In this document: piece by piece, positions 11,031 to 22,900 of the stretch
How the letters are laid out: every line of letters starts with the position of its first letter
How positions within the stretch are numbered: position 1 is the first letter of the stretch
Assembly (NCBI GenBank): GCA_003254925.1
Contig: QANZ01009509.1
Location: 77,247 to 141,246, forward strand
Direction of reading: 5' to 3'
Length of the DNA: 64,000 nucleotides
Source of the DNA: Chamaecrista fasciculata
Lineage: Eukaryota; Streptophyta; Magnoliopsida; Fabales; Fabaceae
Notes under the pieces: generated by a model
Databases searched by the model: none
What the model was told of the DNA's origin: nothing
Seen by the model: only the letters and a program-made list of their open reading frames with translations
Position numbers and translations under genes: made by a program

Positions 11031-12811
11031 ATGGATCCTCAACCAGAGCCTGTAAAATACATCTGTATGGCAGTATGTTTACTCTTCATTTTCTGTTTGC
11101 TTGCTGAGGAAGTTTAAAGAAGGTTTTCTGAAACATATAATCTCTTTCTTGAACTCGCGACCTATATAGCTTACTTTTCTTCTCATAGTATGTGATTTTG
11201 ACATGTTTTCTGTAGATTGTGGGATGGAGAACACTCTTAAACCCGGTGACGTGATACAGTGCGTGTGCGGTTATAGAATCCTGCACAAAAAGCGTACTCG
11301 TCGAAGTAAGCTCTGTTGTCTCTGAATGCCTTGTTTATTTTTTCTTAGTACCATTAGGAATTAGGGCTTGGTTTGTACTCTATATCCGTTGTTGGACTCT
11401 TAATTTCATATGAGCAACTTTGGCAATTAGCACTATCCATAGGCATAGTGTGAAGGTAAACGCATGCCCAATATATAATTAGTGATTAATTAATGGTTGA
11501 AAGAGCTGGGTTATATAGCATACGGTATTTACATTATAGATATTTATTTGTTGATTTATCTTGGTACTATTTGGTAGGGTTTGGTATGTGGATACTCTAA
11601 TTTATCAAGTACACAGAAAGCTACTACTACTTAGGAATATAGTGCAGTGACTAAATTTATCTGGTCAGTCAGTATTTTTATGTTGAAATGAATCAATGAT
11701 AAGGTTCCACAAGCTTAAGACTTCGTTCCACAAGCTTTTCTGCTGTCTTCCCCCCACCCCCCACCCCCCTTGTTTTTGTATAGTGCAGTGACTTAATATT
11801 TTATGTTGAAATGATTCAATGATAAGGTTTAGGAATGCATTTTCTTGATCGTTGGTTACCTATCAATTGTTTCATTGTTGGATTTGCATTTTCTTTTTCA
11901 TACTATAAAGTATACAACATATAATACTCTCTCACTCCCTCTGTTTTCCTCTGAGATATGGGAATTCTGCTTCAAGGCTTAATACTTTCTTCCGTCTTAG
12001 GATTTAGCCTACTTACCCTTGTGCTATATACTGATACTAGAAATTCAGGGTGACTTAAGGTTATAGCATCCCTTATTTTGCAGCACTTATGCAAGTGCAA
12101 CTTCTTTGCTGATTATATATTTTGTCTCATTCTATATCAAAATGTGCTTAGATAATGAACGCCTTCTCTTTATTCTTTTAATAAAATCGTTTCATGTAGA
12201 ACTTTGCATGCCCTTCTCGCAAGCTATTATTTTGGTTTGTCTTGGAATTTTTATATTGGTTTCTGTGAGAGGAAGTGCCTCCTTATCACTTGATTTTATC
12301 TTATGAGCTTGATGCAACTGGACTATTAGATATCAAGTTTATATCTACTTGGTAGGGCTTTCGGTCTCCTGGTACTACTCCCTGAAAATATATTTTGGTT
12401 TCCTTACGTGAATAGGAGATAAAATATTTTACATGTATAAACAACAACAATCAAAGCCTTTTCCTACTAAAGTTGGCTATATGGATCACCTAACGCCAAT
12501 GTGTTTTATCTTTGCACATATGTTAGGTTATTAATACATATTTGACATGTATCCAAAAAGAAATATTTACTATACATTTCAGTCATTAATTTTCAGTCAT
12601 ATATGATGTTTCTTTATATACTCTGATACCTAGATTACTGTGTTCATGAATACAAAATTTTTCAAGTATGTCAATTTGAACGATAATTTTGCCATCTTGG
12701 TTGAAACTGTGGTATTATTTCTCATAAACTGCTGTTTGTGCATGCAAAATGTGGACTGTGCTCAGACAAATCATTTTTTTTTTTGCAGTTGTTCAGTTTG
12801 AAGCACGTTGA
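11031..12811 (+). pseudogene. Broken tandem copy of RPB12
   Basis: Exon counterparts lie at 11031-11072, 11216-11305 and 12789-12811, with all splice sites recognisable. Exon 1 has two extra bases before the donor (TGTATGGCA against TGTGGCG). Splicing at the conserved donor then shifts the frame and reaches TGA within exon 2. Exon 2 has also lost three bases, turning the second zinc knuckle C-R-E-C into C-V-C, which would spoil zinc binding even if the frame were rescued. The last exon still reads IVQFEAR. The coding sequence is therefore dead by two independent changes, although a transcript is possible. Confidence 0.9.
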
Positions 12812-13474
12812 AGAAAATTGTCAGCTCACAACATCGGAAAGAAATTGCCAGCAAATTATCATAAAACTATAAAAATGTTCTGAACTGTAGCAGCATCCTA
12901 GTTATCAGCATGTTTGTCTATAAAACTGAGGAAGAATTCAACACTATAACTATGATGAAATATTTATTTTTTCTTCATGGCATTTATTTTTTCTCCACGA
13001 AATGTTTACTTTGTAATTTCAGTTTTATAATATCGAAGGCTAGATTTTTCTTTATGGTTAAAAGATCAATTATTACAAATCGCTATGCAAATTTGATCCA
13101 AAGCAAGCACAAAACTTTTAAAAAATCACTCAAAGTGTAATCAACATTTTTAAAATTTGACTTAAGCAATTCAGATTTTTTGCAGAAATCAAAAAGTTGA
13201 AAGACAATATTTTTTCTTTCAGTTTTATCGTTATACAATTTATATATTTCTATATAATTTTTTCTCTCGAGTATAATTATTATATATCTATTTAATTCAG
13301 TAATATTTTGGCAACCATAATTATTATATGAGAAATTTTGAGATATAATTTGGGGTATGCATATAATTGTATGAAATTGTAAAGTGATATAATCTCTATT
13401 TTTTAAGTAATTTAATGATAAAAAATAATTTTTTTTATCAATTCCAACGGCATAAATAAGGTATGTTGCCTCTA
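12812..13474. other. 3' flank of the RPB12 pseudogene
   Basis: AT-rich sequence. The part to about 13290 aligns with the flank of copy 1. A minus-strand open frame at 13083-13559 crosses this flank into the next MITE and shows no protein-like composition. Confidence 0.5.
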
Positions 13475-13722
13475 AAGAAGCATGAACACTGACATTTACA
13501 CGAGACACAACACAGACACGAACATTCTGACACGCCAAATTTTTAAATTTACATGTCATGACACGACATATATTTATATATATAAATAATTAAAAATTCA
13601 TAAATTTTGATGAAAATTTTAAAATATATCTATTCATAATATATGTCATATGTGTCATTATTTTACACGGACACGTGTTTGACACGGTGACACGCCTTTA
13701 AAATGAAGTGTCCATGCTTCAT
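13475..13722. mobile_element. MITE of the GAAGCATG / GACAC-rich family
   Basis: Inverted ends GAAGCATGAACAC and GTGTCCATGCTTC surround a core rich in GACAC/GTGTC words and an AT-rich centre. It is a relative of the elements at 23558, 33276 and 40585, the last of which defines the true ends. No clear target-site duplication remains here. Confidence 0.6.
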
Positions 13723-13758
13723 TAAAATGATACTAAAAGTGAAAATTAATTTATTCTT

Positions 13759-14452
13759 GGTTAAATGGTTATTTTGGTTCTTAGATTATGAGGTTAGTTT
13801 CATTTTGGTCATCAAATTATTTTTTGTTTCTTTCTGGTCCTTAAATTATGGGGTCAGTTTCATTTTGGTCCTCAAACTATTTTTTATTTTGTTTTGGTCC
13901 TCAAACTATGGGATTAATTTCATTTTGGTCTTTAACTTATTTTTTGTTTCATTTTGGTTTCCAAAATATGATTTTATCTAGTTTCTTCTATTATTTCTAA
14001 TCTGGACAGTTGAGATGAATTATTTCTCACTTATATGTGTCATAATAAACGAGTTGACAGAGTGAGAAAGAAAAGTCTTCGTTTTTCGTCACAAATTGAA
14101 GATAAATTTATATTTGATTTTTCTTTTAAAGAGCAAATTTTTCTCTTTCTCTCTCTCTCTTTGTCAAATCATTTATTATAAGTTTAAAGACCAAAATGAA
14201 ATAAATTTATGGTTGTTTTTTCTTTTAAAGAGTGAATTTTTCAATCTTTCTTTGTCAAATCACTTATTATAAGTTTAAGGACCAAAATTAACATATATGA
14301 AAGTTTGATGACTAAAATAGAATAAATGTGAAAGTTTGAAGATCAAAACAAAACATATGCGAAAGTTTGAGGACTAAAATGGAACAAAAAATAGTTTGAG
14401 GACCAAAATGAAACTAACCCCCAAGTTTGAGGACCAAAATGACCATTTAACC
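13759..14452. mobile_element. MITE with long inverted repeats beside the promoter of the 21-exon gene
   Basis: Left end GGTTAAATGGTTATTTTGG and right end CCAAAATGACCATTTAACC are inverse copies, and the match continues inward through repeated 'cattttggtc' phrases. The 9-bp duplication tttattctt at 13750-13758 and 14453-14461 is perfect. It has no coding capacity and is probably a Mutator-type MITE. Its right end lies about 14 bp before a TATA-like motif. Confidence 0.9.
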
Positions 14453-14466
14453 TTTATTCTTTGCCT

Positions 14467-14473
14467 TATAAAG
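14467..14473 (+). promoter_or_regulatory. TATA-like box of the 21-exon gene
   Basis: TATAAAG lies 194 bp before the ATG at 14661, followed by a CT-rich leader (14540-14650) typical of plant 5'UTRs. It is immediately right of the MITE target-site duplication. Confidence 0.5.
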
Positions 14474-14660
14474 TGTCTTGCGTTTGAATAAGTGTCAAAC
14501 TAGCCGTTGCCAACAAATACGCTGCTGTCATCACACGCTCTTCTTCTTCTTCAGCTTCTGTTTAGCTCGCTTCTCTCTCTCTCTCTTTCAGCAGCTACAA
14601 GCAAGCACACTACATTCTCTCACAATCCAAAGCTCTCTCTCTCTCTAGAAAGCAGGACAA

Positions 14661-17600
14661 ATGATGTTCACTGAAGGTCTAGACGAAAACGCAATCAAAT
14701 GGATCAAGCAGGTTCCTTTTTCATCTTCATTCATTCTCTCGAATTCCCTTCAGTGGTTTTGCTTTTGTTTTTGTTTCTTTCGTTTTTAACCTTTTCTATC
14801 TACTTTTCTCAATTGGGTCTTGCTTAAATTCCCTTGGTGTTCAATTTATTCTCTTTTATAACTTCAACATTTGAGTTATTTTCGTCTTTTGAATGAGCAT
14901 CTTTGAAATGGGATTCTCTGTTTCAACCTTCTATGGGGATCCTTCAAATTAAACCAAGTAAAGAAAAACAAATCTGAATTACTGATTACTTTGCCTTTGT
15001 CCTTTATCAAAGACTCGAAGATTGACCTGAATTAAAGCCAAACCCATATCGTAGCTTTTCTGCTTTTTGTCACTTTCAAATTCTGTTTCAATCTTCTAAT
15101 GCTTAATTTATTTACTATAATACTTCTTTTTTTTTTTTTGAAGATCTTTGATCAATGATATACAGAGATTATCAAATACTGTTTGAGTGGCTTTTGATGT
15201 AGATTCGTTTTTTCTTTACTGCCCACAGGGAAAAGAAGCAGAAGTAGTAGTAGAAGAAGAACCTCGAATTCGATCTCCTTTAACAGAGAAAATCTCAATC
15301 CCGAAATCTCCCATCAGATACAAAAGCAATGGTCTGATCTCTCCTGTTCTTCCTCCATTGAAGTTTCATTCTTGTTTGCTTGCACCTCGTAGCCACACCT
15401 TTGTTGCTTCTTCTGGCTTTAACGATGGCGAAAGCGATGAAAGCGTCGTCGATTCAGTTTTGGACGGCGACGACGATGAGAGTTTCTCCGACGACGACGA
15501 AGAAGTTTCTGGATCAAACAATTTCGATTACTTGGAGAGGCCGATTTCACAGTGCTATGATGAGGACGAGTTATTTGGATACAAAGCCACAAAAGCTAAA
15601 CCTAAACCTAAATCAAAACCAGAAGCACGGAATGGTATTCTGAAGAATGGTCTGTCAAATGAGAATCTCACGATTGAAGTACCAAGCAGTGTTAGGAGAT
15701 TTACAGATGGAGAATTAGGTTATAGAAAATGTGGTGAAAATCAGCTTCTAAAGCAAGTGCATCTGAGGAATGTTAATAATAATGACTTAACAGAATTGGG
15801 AACTCCAAGTGCTCCTCCAATCATTGATGTTGATGTTTTAGAGCAAAGAGATTCTGAAGATTTGGTTATGAATGAGAAAACTCCTAATAATAGGTCTTGG
15901 TTATCAAGAGAATCAGTGGAAGGTGAAGGAGGGAGAAGTGTGAGTTCACATGAATGGAAAAGCAAGAGAGAAGAAGGTTTAGGGGTGAATGAACAAACTC
16001 CCAATGAATCTTGGCCTTCAGGAGAATCAATGGGGTGTGATGGGAAAAGTGTTAGTTCTCATGAATGGAAGACCAAGATACAGAAGGCATCTGAAATCAG
16101 TGAAAGGTATTGCTGTTGTTAGCTCTTGAATTTTCATTTCAGCCCTTGAATTTAGGATGAATTGCAAAACAGCATTGTGCTGAATTTTGAATTGAAAATT
16201 TTAGTTAAACTAACTGCAAAAAGTAGTGTGATTTTTCATGCAACCTCTTTTCTTTAGTTTAGTTGAGATTTAGCCTTTTTTTTTTTGGTCCAGTCTCCAA
16301 TGTTTTGAAGTGTTATGTTAGATTTTAAATTTTAGTATATAATTTTGTAATTAGGATATTTAGTTTGGGGAGATAAATTGTAGTTTCTTCTTCCTTTTAT
16401 ATTATCTTTCTTTATATTGAGATTGGTGTTAACTTGATATTGTATTGTGCAGACTAGAAAAAACTTTTACGGAAGACAAAGAAAAGCAAACTCCTCATTT
16501 ACCATATTACAACACCAGGTGCTGTCAAGTGTCAAACTTTTAGTTAATAATAGTTGAATGACTCTTTCTGATGAAAATCCAAGCATCCCAGTTCTCAGTC
16601 ATAATATACAAGTGTGTTGGGTATACTATTGGTACTACCAGTTGATAATTTTCTTGAGATCGACAGGCCAGGCTGCAAAATATCTCTTCATTTACTTTCA
16701 CTTACTTTGCAATCAAGAAATTACTATCAGACTTTAAGATCTACTTCTAGTGATATAAACTTTGATGTAATAACTAATTCACATGCTTCAACTCAAACAA
16801 ATTGCCACTTTTAATGGATTTGAAATTTGATTTCAGATAAATGCTTTGCCAAGTTTAACATTTTAATAAATAATTTCTCATTATTATTTTCAAAGACTAA
16901 AACCTGATAAGCTCTCTACCTTTTATGGCATGTTGTCAAAGTAGTTGCAATAGTCAGTATGCCTGGCAAACCCTTATCACTTATGATGCCTGTATACGCT
17001 TGTGCCTACAAGCATGGGCAAAAGGCTGCACTGAAGCACCAGAGTTTTTACGAGATGAATGCCTTGCTCTTCGAAGTGCCTTTGGGTAGGTTCCCTTTCT
17101 TGTACAATGAATGCAAATTGTGACTCTATTCTTACCTTTTGCTGTTATATCTGTTCTCAATCCATTTCTCCATAATTCATTGACTTTGTAGATTGCATGA
17201 ATTCTTGTTGCAACCTCAAGGTGTAAAGAAAACTGAAGGCAGGAATTCAAGAAACTCAGAACAAATATGCCCTTTGAAGGTGAAGAAGGTTGTTGGTAAA
17301 ATAAGAGTAGAAGGTAATGTCATAATAGGAACCCTACCTCTTTGATCTCATTTAGACTTCTTAATTTGTATATTTGCTCTTTAAGGTCTGCATTATTAGA
17401 TGTCATACAACTTGATGCTTTTTATATCCAGAAAATTGATGTATTTATGGTTTTCTTTTAAAAATTCCTCCGCATGAGAATTATTCACATCCTCTTGAGC
17501 TATAACATCCTAAGGTTGTAGAACACTCCTGACTCCTGAGGTTTTCAATGGTAATTGCAGTGAAGAAACTTCGGGTTATACCAAGGCGAAAACTTAAGAA

Positions 17601-19902
17601 CACATTTTCACAAAGAGGAGCATTTTACATGCAAGCTGGGGTGGATTATGTCCGACATGTTTCATCACTAGTGAAAAATGGCATAAACTCTAAAAGGTTG
17701 GCCTCATTGTCATTGGCATCGGAAGGTTAGTAAATTCAACAAGGCACATGTAACCATATGTTCATGCTTTGGTTCTTTTGATATTGAAGTCAGCCCATAA
17801 AATTTCCTTTCATTTCACTTAATAATAGTTCAGACTTTAGGATTATTTTGACCTTGTCATGGATACAGTGGAAAAACAATGCTAAAGATTGTTAGGAGCA
17901 ATTCCTTAACCCCCCCTTTCTTCAGCTAAAGCTTTTAAGTAGAATGCACTTTTGAAGAGTAATAAGATTTTCAATAATTGTAAATTGGTCAACGAGATTA
18001 AGTTATGTGTTATTCTTGTAGAGGCACTATCATGTTTGGTCCAACTTAAGAGCGCCACAGATGAAATTGAATCAGATGCAGGCTCTGCAGTCCTTTTGCG
18101 CCCTGCGAGTGGAGACTATCATGATTTGTAAGTCACCTTGTACTTTTTGGCTTTTAATTCCATAAATGGCTTCTTGTTGGGATGCTGCTGGTTATGCAGT
18201 CTCATTTTCTCTATTCTTATTTTAACTTTAAAAACAACATTATGTTTTTTGCTTTCTAAAAATTGTTTTAAAAACTCAAGCCATCAAACAAGTTTTTTGA
18301 TTTTTTTTTGTTTTTAAAAATCAAAAACAATTCTTTAACAATGGAATCAAACAGGCCCCAAGTAACTTAAGGGTTTGCAAATGTGCCTTACCGTGGATCA
18401 TTTTGTTTTCGTTGTGGTGTTAAGAACATTCTACATACTTTGACAGTGGTATATCATTGACATGGTCCATGACATCAAAAGCTCTCATTTCCACTGAGGA
18501 AGTGTTTGATACATTACTATCTTGTATTTCTAGCCCTCATTTCCTGGTTATAAAGTAATCAGGTATCTAAAATAATATTTAGTATGTCAATTAAGATATT
18601 GATTTTGTTTTTATACAAAAGCCCAACAAGCTTTTTACGTTAACATGACATGAAGACAATTCAATGTTTATTATCTTACACTCTTGTGTCTAATTCAGTT
18701 TCCCAGAGAGCCAAGGGGATGCTTTACTTGTACAAGTTCAAGGTTCCGAAAAGGCAGTCCATGGTCTAGCAAGAATCCCAATTTCATCTCTCAGTGATAA
18801 TCCTGTATGTGATATGCAATGACATTCTCTATTGACATTATTACTATTATCTTTGCTCCTATATCCACATATATGTGATTAATAGTCCTGAATCTGCAGA
18901 GTGACAGGATTCGGTGGTGGCCAATATATCAGGATGAACATGAATGCATTGGGAAGATACAGCTCCTCATTGGTAGTACAATGACAAATGATGAGAACAA
19001 TCATATAAAGGTTCAATATCTTACCAAACCCAATAAATCTTGTTTATTGAAACAATTTCCCCGTTTGTTGAAATGAAAAACAGCCTTGAAGCCAAGAACA
19101 GATAGATTTTAGATTGTTAAATTAAGCAGTGGCTGGCACCAAAATGAAATATATTCAAATGAAATTTTAAACTGGAACCTGATGCTATTTAATTCACAAA
19201 ATATTTTGTAATTTCACACTTCATGATTCTTTATTTTTCTCTTGGGGTAGAGAATTCTACCCATGCACTGTATATATGGTCAGGTTTCAGTGTTATTTTC
19301 AATTTTCAAGAAAGAAAATTTCCTTGATTTGATGAATCAAAAGATGGCTTTGGTAGTAATTTAGTCCCAAGTTTAAGTTTGTCCTGTTTTTATATTTTGT
19401 GCAGAGCGGGCCTGTTGTTGAAACTCTAGCTTATGATCTACTGCTAGAGGGTGCCATGCGTGCCCAGAATTTCCATTCCAGAAATTTGCGGCTAAATGGT
19501 CCTTGGAAGTGGTTATTGGATGCATTTGCAGAGTACTATGGAGTTTCTGATTCATATGCTAATTTAAGGTAATTGAAAAGTAAAAATTTTCAACAAAATT
19601 TTATTTTCAGAAAGTTGAAGAAAGAGTCAATTGACTAAACAGCTCTATATGACTGAAACCATTATTAGTCCTTTGTCTTTCTTCTAATATCATGCGGTTT
19701 GAGTATTTTTATAGATATCTATTACATGTCATGAATGTGGCTACTCCAACAAAGGACTGCCTAGAACTTGTGAGGGAGTTACTTTTACCCCTAATAAAGG
19801 CCAGAACCGAGAAGAGTTTGACCAGACAAGAGGTAAACTGTGTACATTTCTTATCTAGTTATAATATAGATAGGAAAATAGATAGGAAAAGTCATATTTT
19901 AC

Positions 19903-19939
<37 letters not shown>

Positions 19940-22900
19940 ATTTAAAAAGTACTCAGGAGTATCTACAGAATACAGGTATGAGTTTGAAGCAGGTACGAGT
20001 ATGGCACCATTTTTGCTCTACCCATGCTTCATGGTTCATTGTTCCCTTTGGTTCAACTCCTGAAACAAATACGTTTAGCAATTAATTTTGTTGCTGTTAA
20101 TTCTTTTAACAAGTTCATGGTTCCTAAGCATTTTTAGCATAAACTAAATTTCACTAAAATTATGTTTTGTACTTTTGTTTGTTGTCTCCAATTGACTGAT
20201 TTAGATATTTAGCAGTTGTTTCTTGTGTAATTCACTTTCAAAAATGTCTCAATCAACTAACAATGTATTTTTACTTTTTTTTTTCTTGCAGAGAAATATA
20301 CTTTTAGACTGCGAGACTCAAATTGAAAGCCTTCTTGCTAATGTTTTTGAGAACTACAAATCATTAGATGAAAACTCACTAGCAGGTTTAACTGATCATT
20401 TGGGTCCAATAATAAATTCTGCAGCACCAGCTCTAGCTCCTGCTGTTGAAGTTTTCACTCTTCTTCATGATATTCTGTCTACAGATGCTCAGACAATTCT
20501 TAAAAACTATTTGCAGGTAATTTGAACTGAAACACTTATTTATTCTTTATAACTTGAGCGAACACATGAATCATATATATATATATTAAAAAAAAGGTGG
20601 CCCAGTGCACGAGGCTCCCACCAGGTGGGGTCTGGGTAGGGTTAGATGTACGCAGCCTTACCCCTGCTTTGTAAAGAGACTATTTTCAGAATTTGAACCC
20701 GTGATCTCCAAGTCACATGGCAGCAACCTTACCATTTCGCCAGGGCATTAATCATATATATTGTACAATATTGAAGTTCTTTTTTTCTCTGCATAGCCTT
20801 GTCTTTTTTTCTTTTTCTTTCATTGATTACTACAATAGAATCACATAAAGTTTCTCAAGTTCAATAATTATCAATTCATATAGAAGCAATGTGAATACAG
20901 ATAGAAAGCAATTTTAGGCAGCATTTTTCATTTATTTTACGGTGAAAAAGAAGTATGTTGAAAATTCAACAATTCTCAGACTGCAGCAAAGAAGAGGTGT
21001 AGGAAGTACATGGCAGAGACTGATGAGTTTGTGTTAAATAACTCGGAAGGGTACCTTGATCCCATTACCATCTCAACAGCTTACTTAAAGATGAAAAACC
21101 TTTGCGTCTACATAGGCAATGAGATTCAAGCAGACATGATGATCCACAGCCAACATATATTCCCAAGGTAATAGGCAAATTTTTGCACAGAGCATTGCTT
21201 GATAAACTGACAGTTAGTTCTTAGAGCTCATAGTGCAACAGTGCATATTTTAATTGGTTTCAAGTATCCAATTCTTCAATCATAACAATCAACTTAATAC
21301 TTAATAGTAGTATACCCAAATTCCTCATGAAATTTATTCTTTTTATTTCTTTGGAATTCTTGCTTGCATTATGGATTTTCTGACTCATATAACCTTTATT
21401 TTCAGTTCAATTGACCTCACGAACATCGCAGCAGCTGTTTACAGCACCGAGCTATGTAACCGGCTTAGAAGTTTCCTTTCTTCTTGGCCACCATCTAGTC
21501 CACAGCCACATGTAAATGAACTTCTAGTTGCAACTGCTGATTTTGAACGGGATCTTGAGTTATGGAACATAAGGTTTGCATATGGAAGTTCTCTTATATA
21601 CCTATGACATCTTATAGTAAAGTAAGATCTATTCTGACATGACCTGGTTTTCTGCTTCAGTCCCTCACATGGAGGTGTAGACTCCAGAAACTTATTCCAC
21701 AACTACATCATGGTGTGGATACAAGATATGCAACTCAACTTGCTTGATCTTTGCAAAGCAGAAAAGGTAATTATTTCTCCATTAGTTTAAGCAGCAACAA
21801 CAGACATTCAAAGCATACAATAAAAGAATTTATATTGATAAAATTATAGTTTAGTCCTCAGAAGATATACTGATGTTCACTTGAGTCCTTCAAAGATCAT
21901 TACTATCATTTAGTTCCTCATAGACAAAACTCCTTTTAATGCTACCCTTATACCCAAGTTTTTTTTTAATGTTAAGTAACATAATATCACTTTCATACTC
22001 AAGTTTCTATGTAAGTAAAAAATTCTCAAGTTAATACTCTCTTAATTGAACACCATCAAAGTATAGATAAAATTTGGTTATAAGGGTGACATTACAAGGA
22101 ATGTCATCTTTGAGGGACTAACTTAGGAGTTGAATTGCGGTAATGATTTTTGAAGAATTGAATTGCAAGTCATCAGATCTCTCGAGGAATTAAATATAGT
22201 TTTTCTCAATTTATTTCAGTCTTGAATTGAAATGACCATCCTTACTGGCTACCGCAATAAATGATACAGGTGCCATGGTCAGGAGTAACAACAAATCATT
22301 CCACTTCCCCATTTGCTGAGGAAATGTACGAGAAAATCAGAGACAACCTTGTTCAGTATGAGGTGGTAATCAGCAGATGGCCTCAGTATTCACTCTATCT
22401 GGAAAATGTAAGTTCTAAACTTTTTGGCATGATAATGTCATCAAGTCATCTGTATATATAACAGTACAATGTTTTCCTTGTTTTCTGTTAGTTAGTCATA
22501 TTTCTAGTTACTTGTAATCTTCATTTTTCTTTCTCTACAGAGGTAAATTAATCTCCTTATTTTCATTCATCCCATACTGCTTCATTATTTCACAAAGTTA
22601 TCGCCCTTCCTCGTATACAAACTAATTGTTACTTGAACTTTGGGAAAAATGCAAATGCCTCCCTTCAACTATAATCTAGTTGCAAATAGACCCCTCAATT
22701 ATCAAACTTCTTCAACTATGACCTCGTTGCAAATGTTGCAAATAACCTCATCAACTATCAAACTTAGCGAATACCCTCTTTCAACTATGGTTTAGTTGCA
22801 AATACCTCTCTTGAACTTGAAAAATTTAGCAAATAACCTTTAAATTTTCACAATCTTTTAAAGGGGTTATTTACAACTAGGTTTGCAACTAGACTCTAGT

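Larger units (their letters stand above)
7117..13290 (+). repeat. Tandem duplication of the RPB12 locus
   Basis: Two direct copies, about 7117-10350 and 11031-13290, share the exons, intron sequence (including the C-rich tract near 8390 and 11750) and 3' flank, with high identity. The second copy keeps its introns, so it arose at DNA level and not through an mRNA. The copies differ by several indels. Copy 1 has about 310 bp of first-intron sequence near 7730-8040 that copy 2 lacks, and about 470 bp at 9600-10080 containing an RNase H relic. The region between them (10350-11030) is AT-rich with no gene that I can see. Confidence 0.85.

Noticed and set aside
13083..13559. 158-codon minus-strand open frame
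   Set aside because: It spans an AT-rich flank and part of a MITE, with no recognisable motif and no ortholog-like segment.
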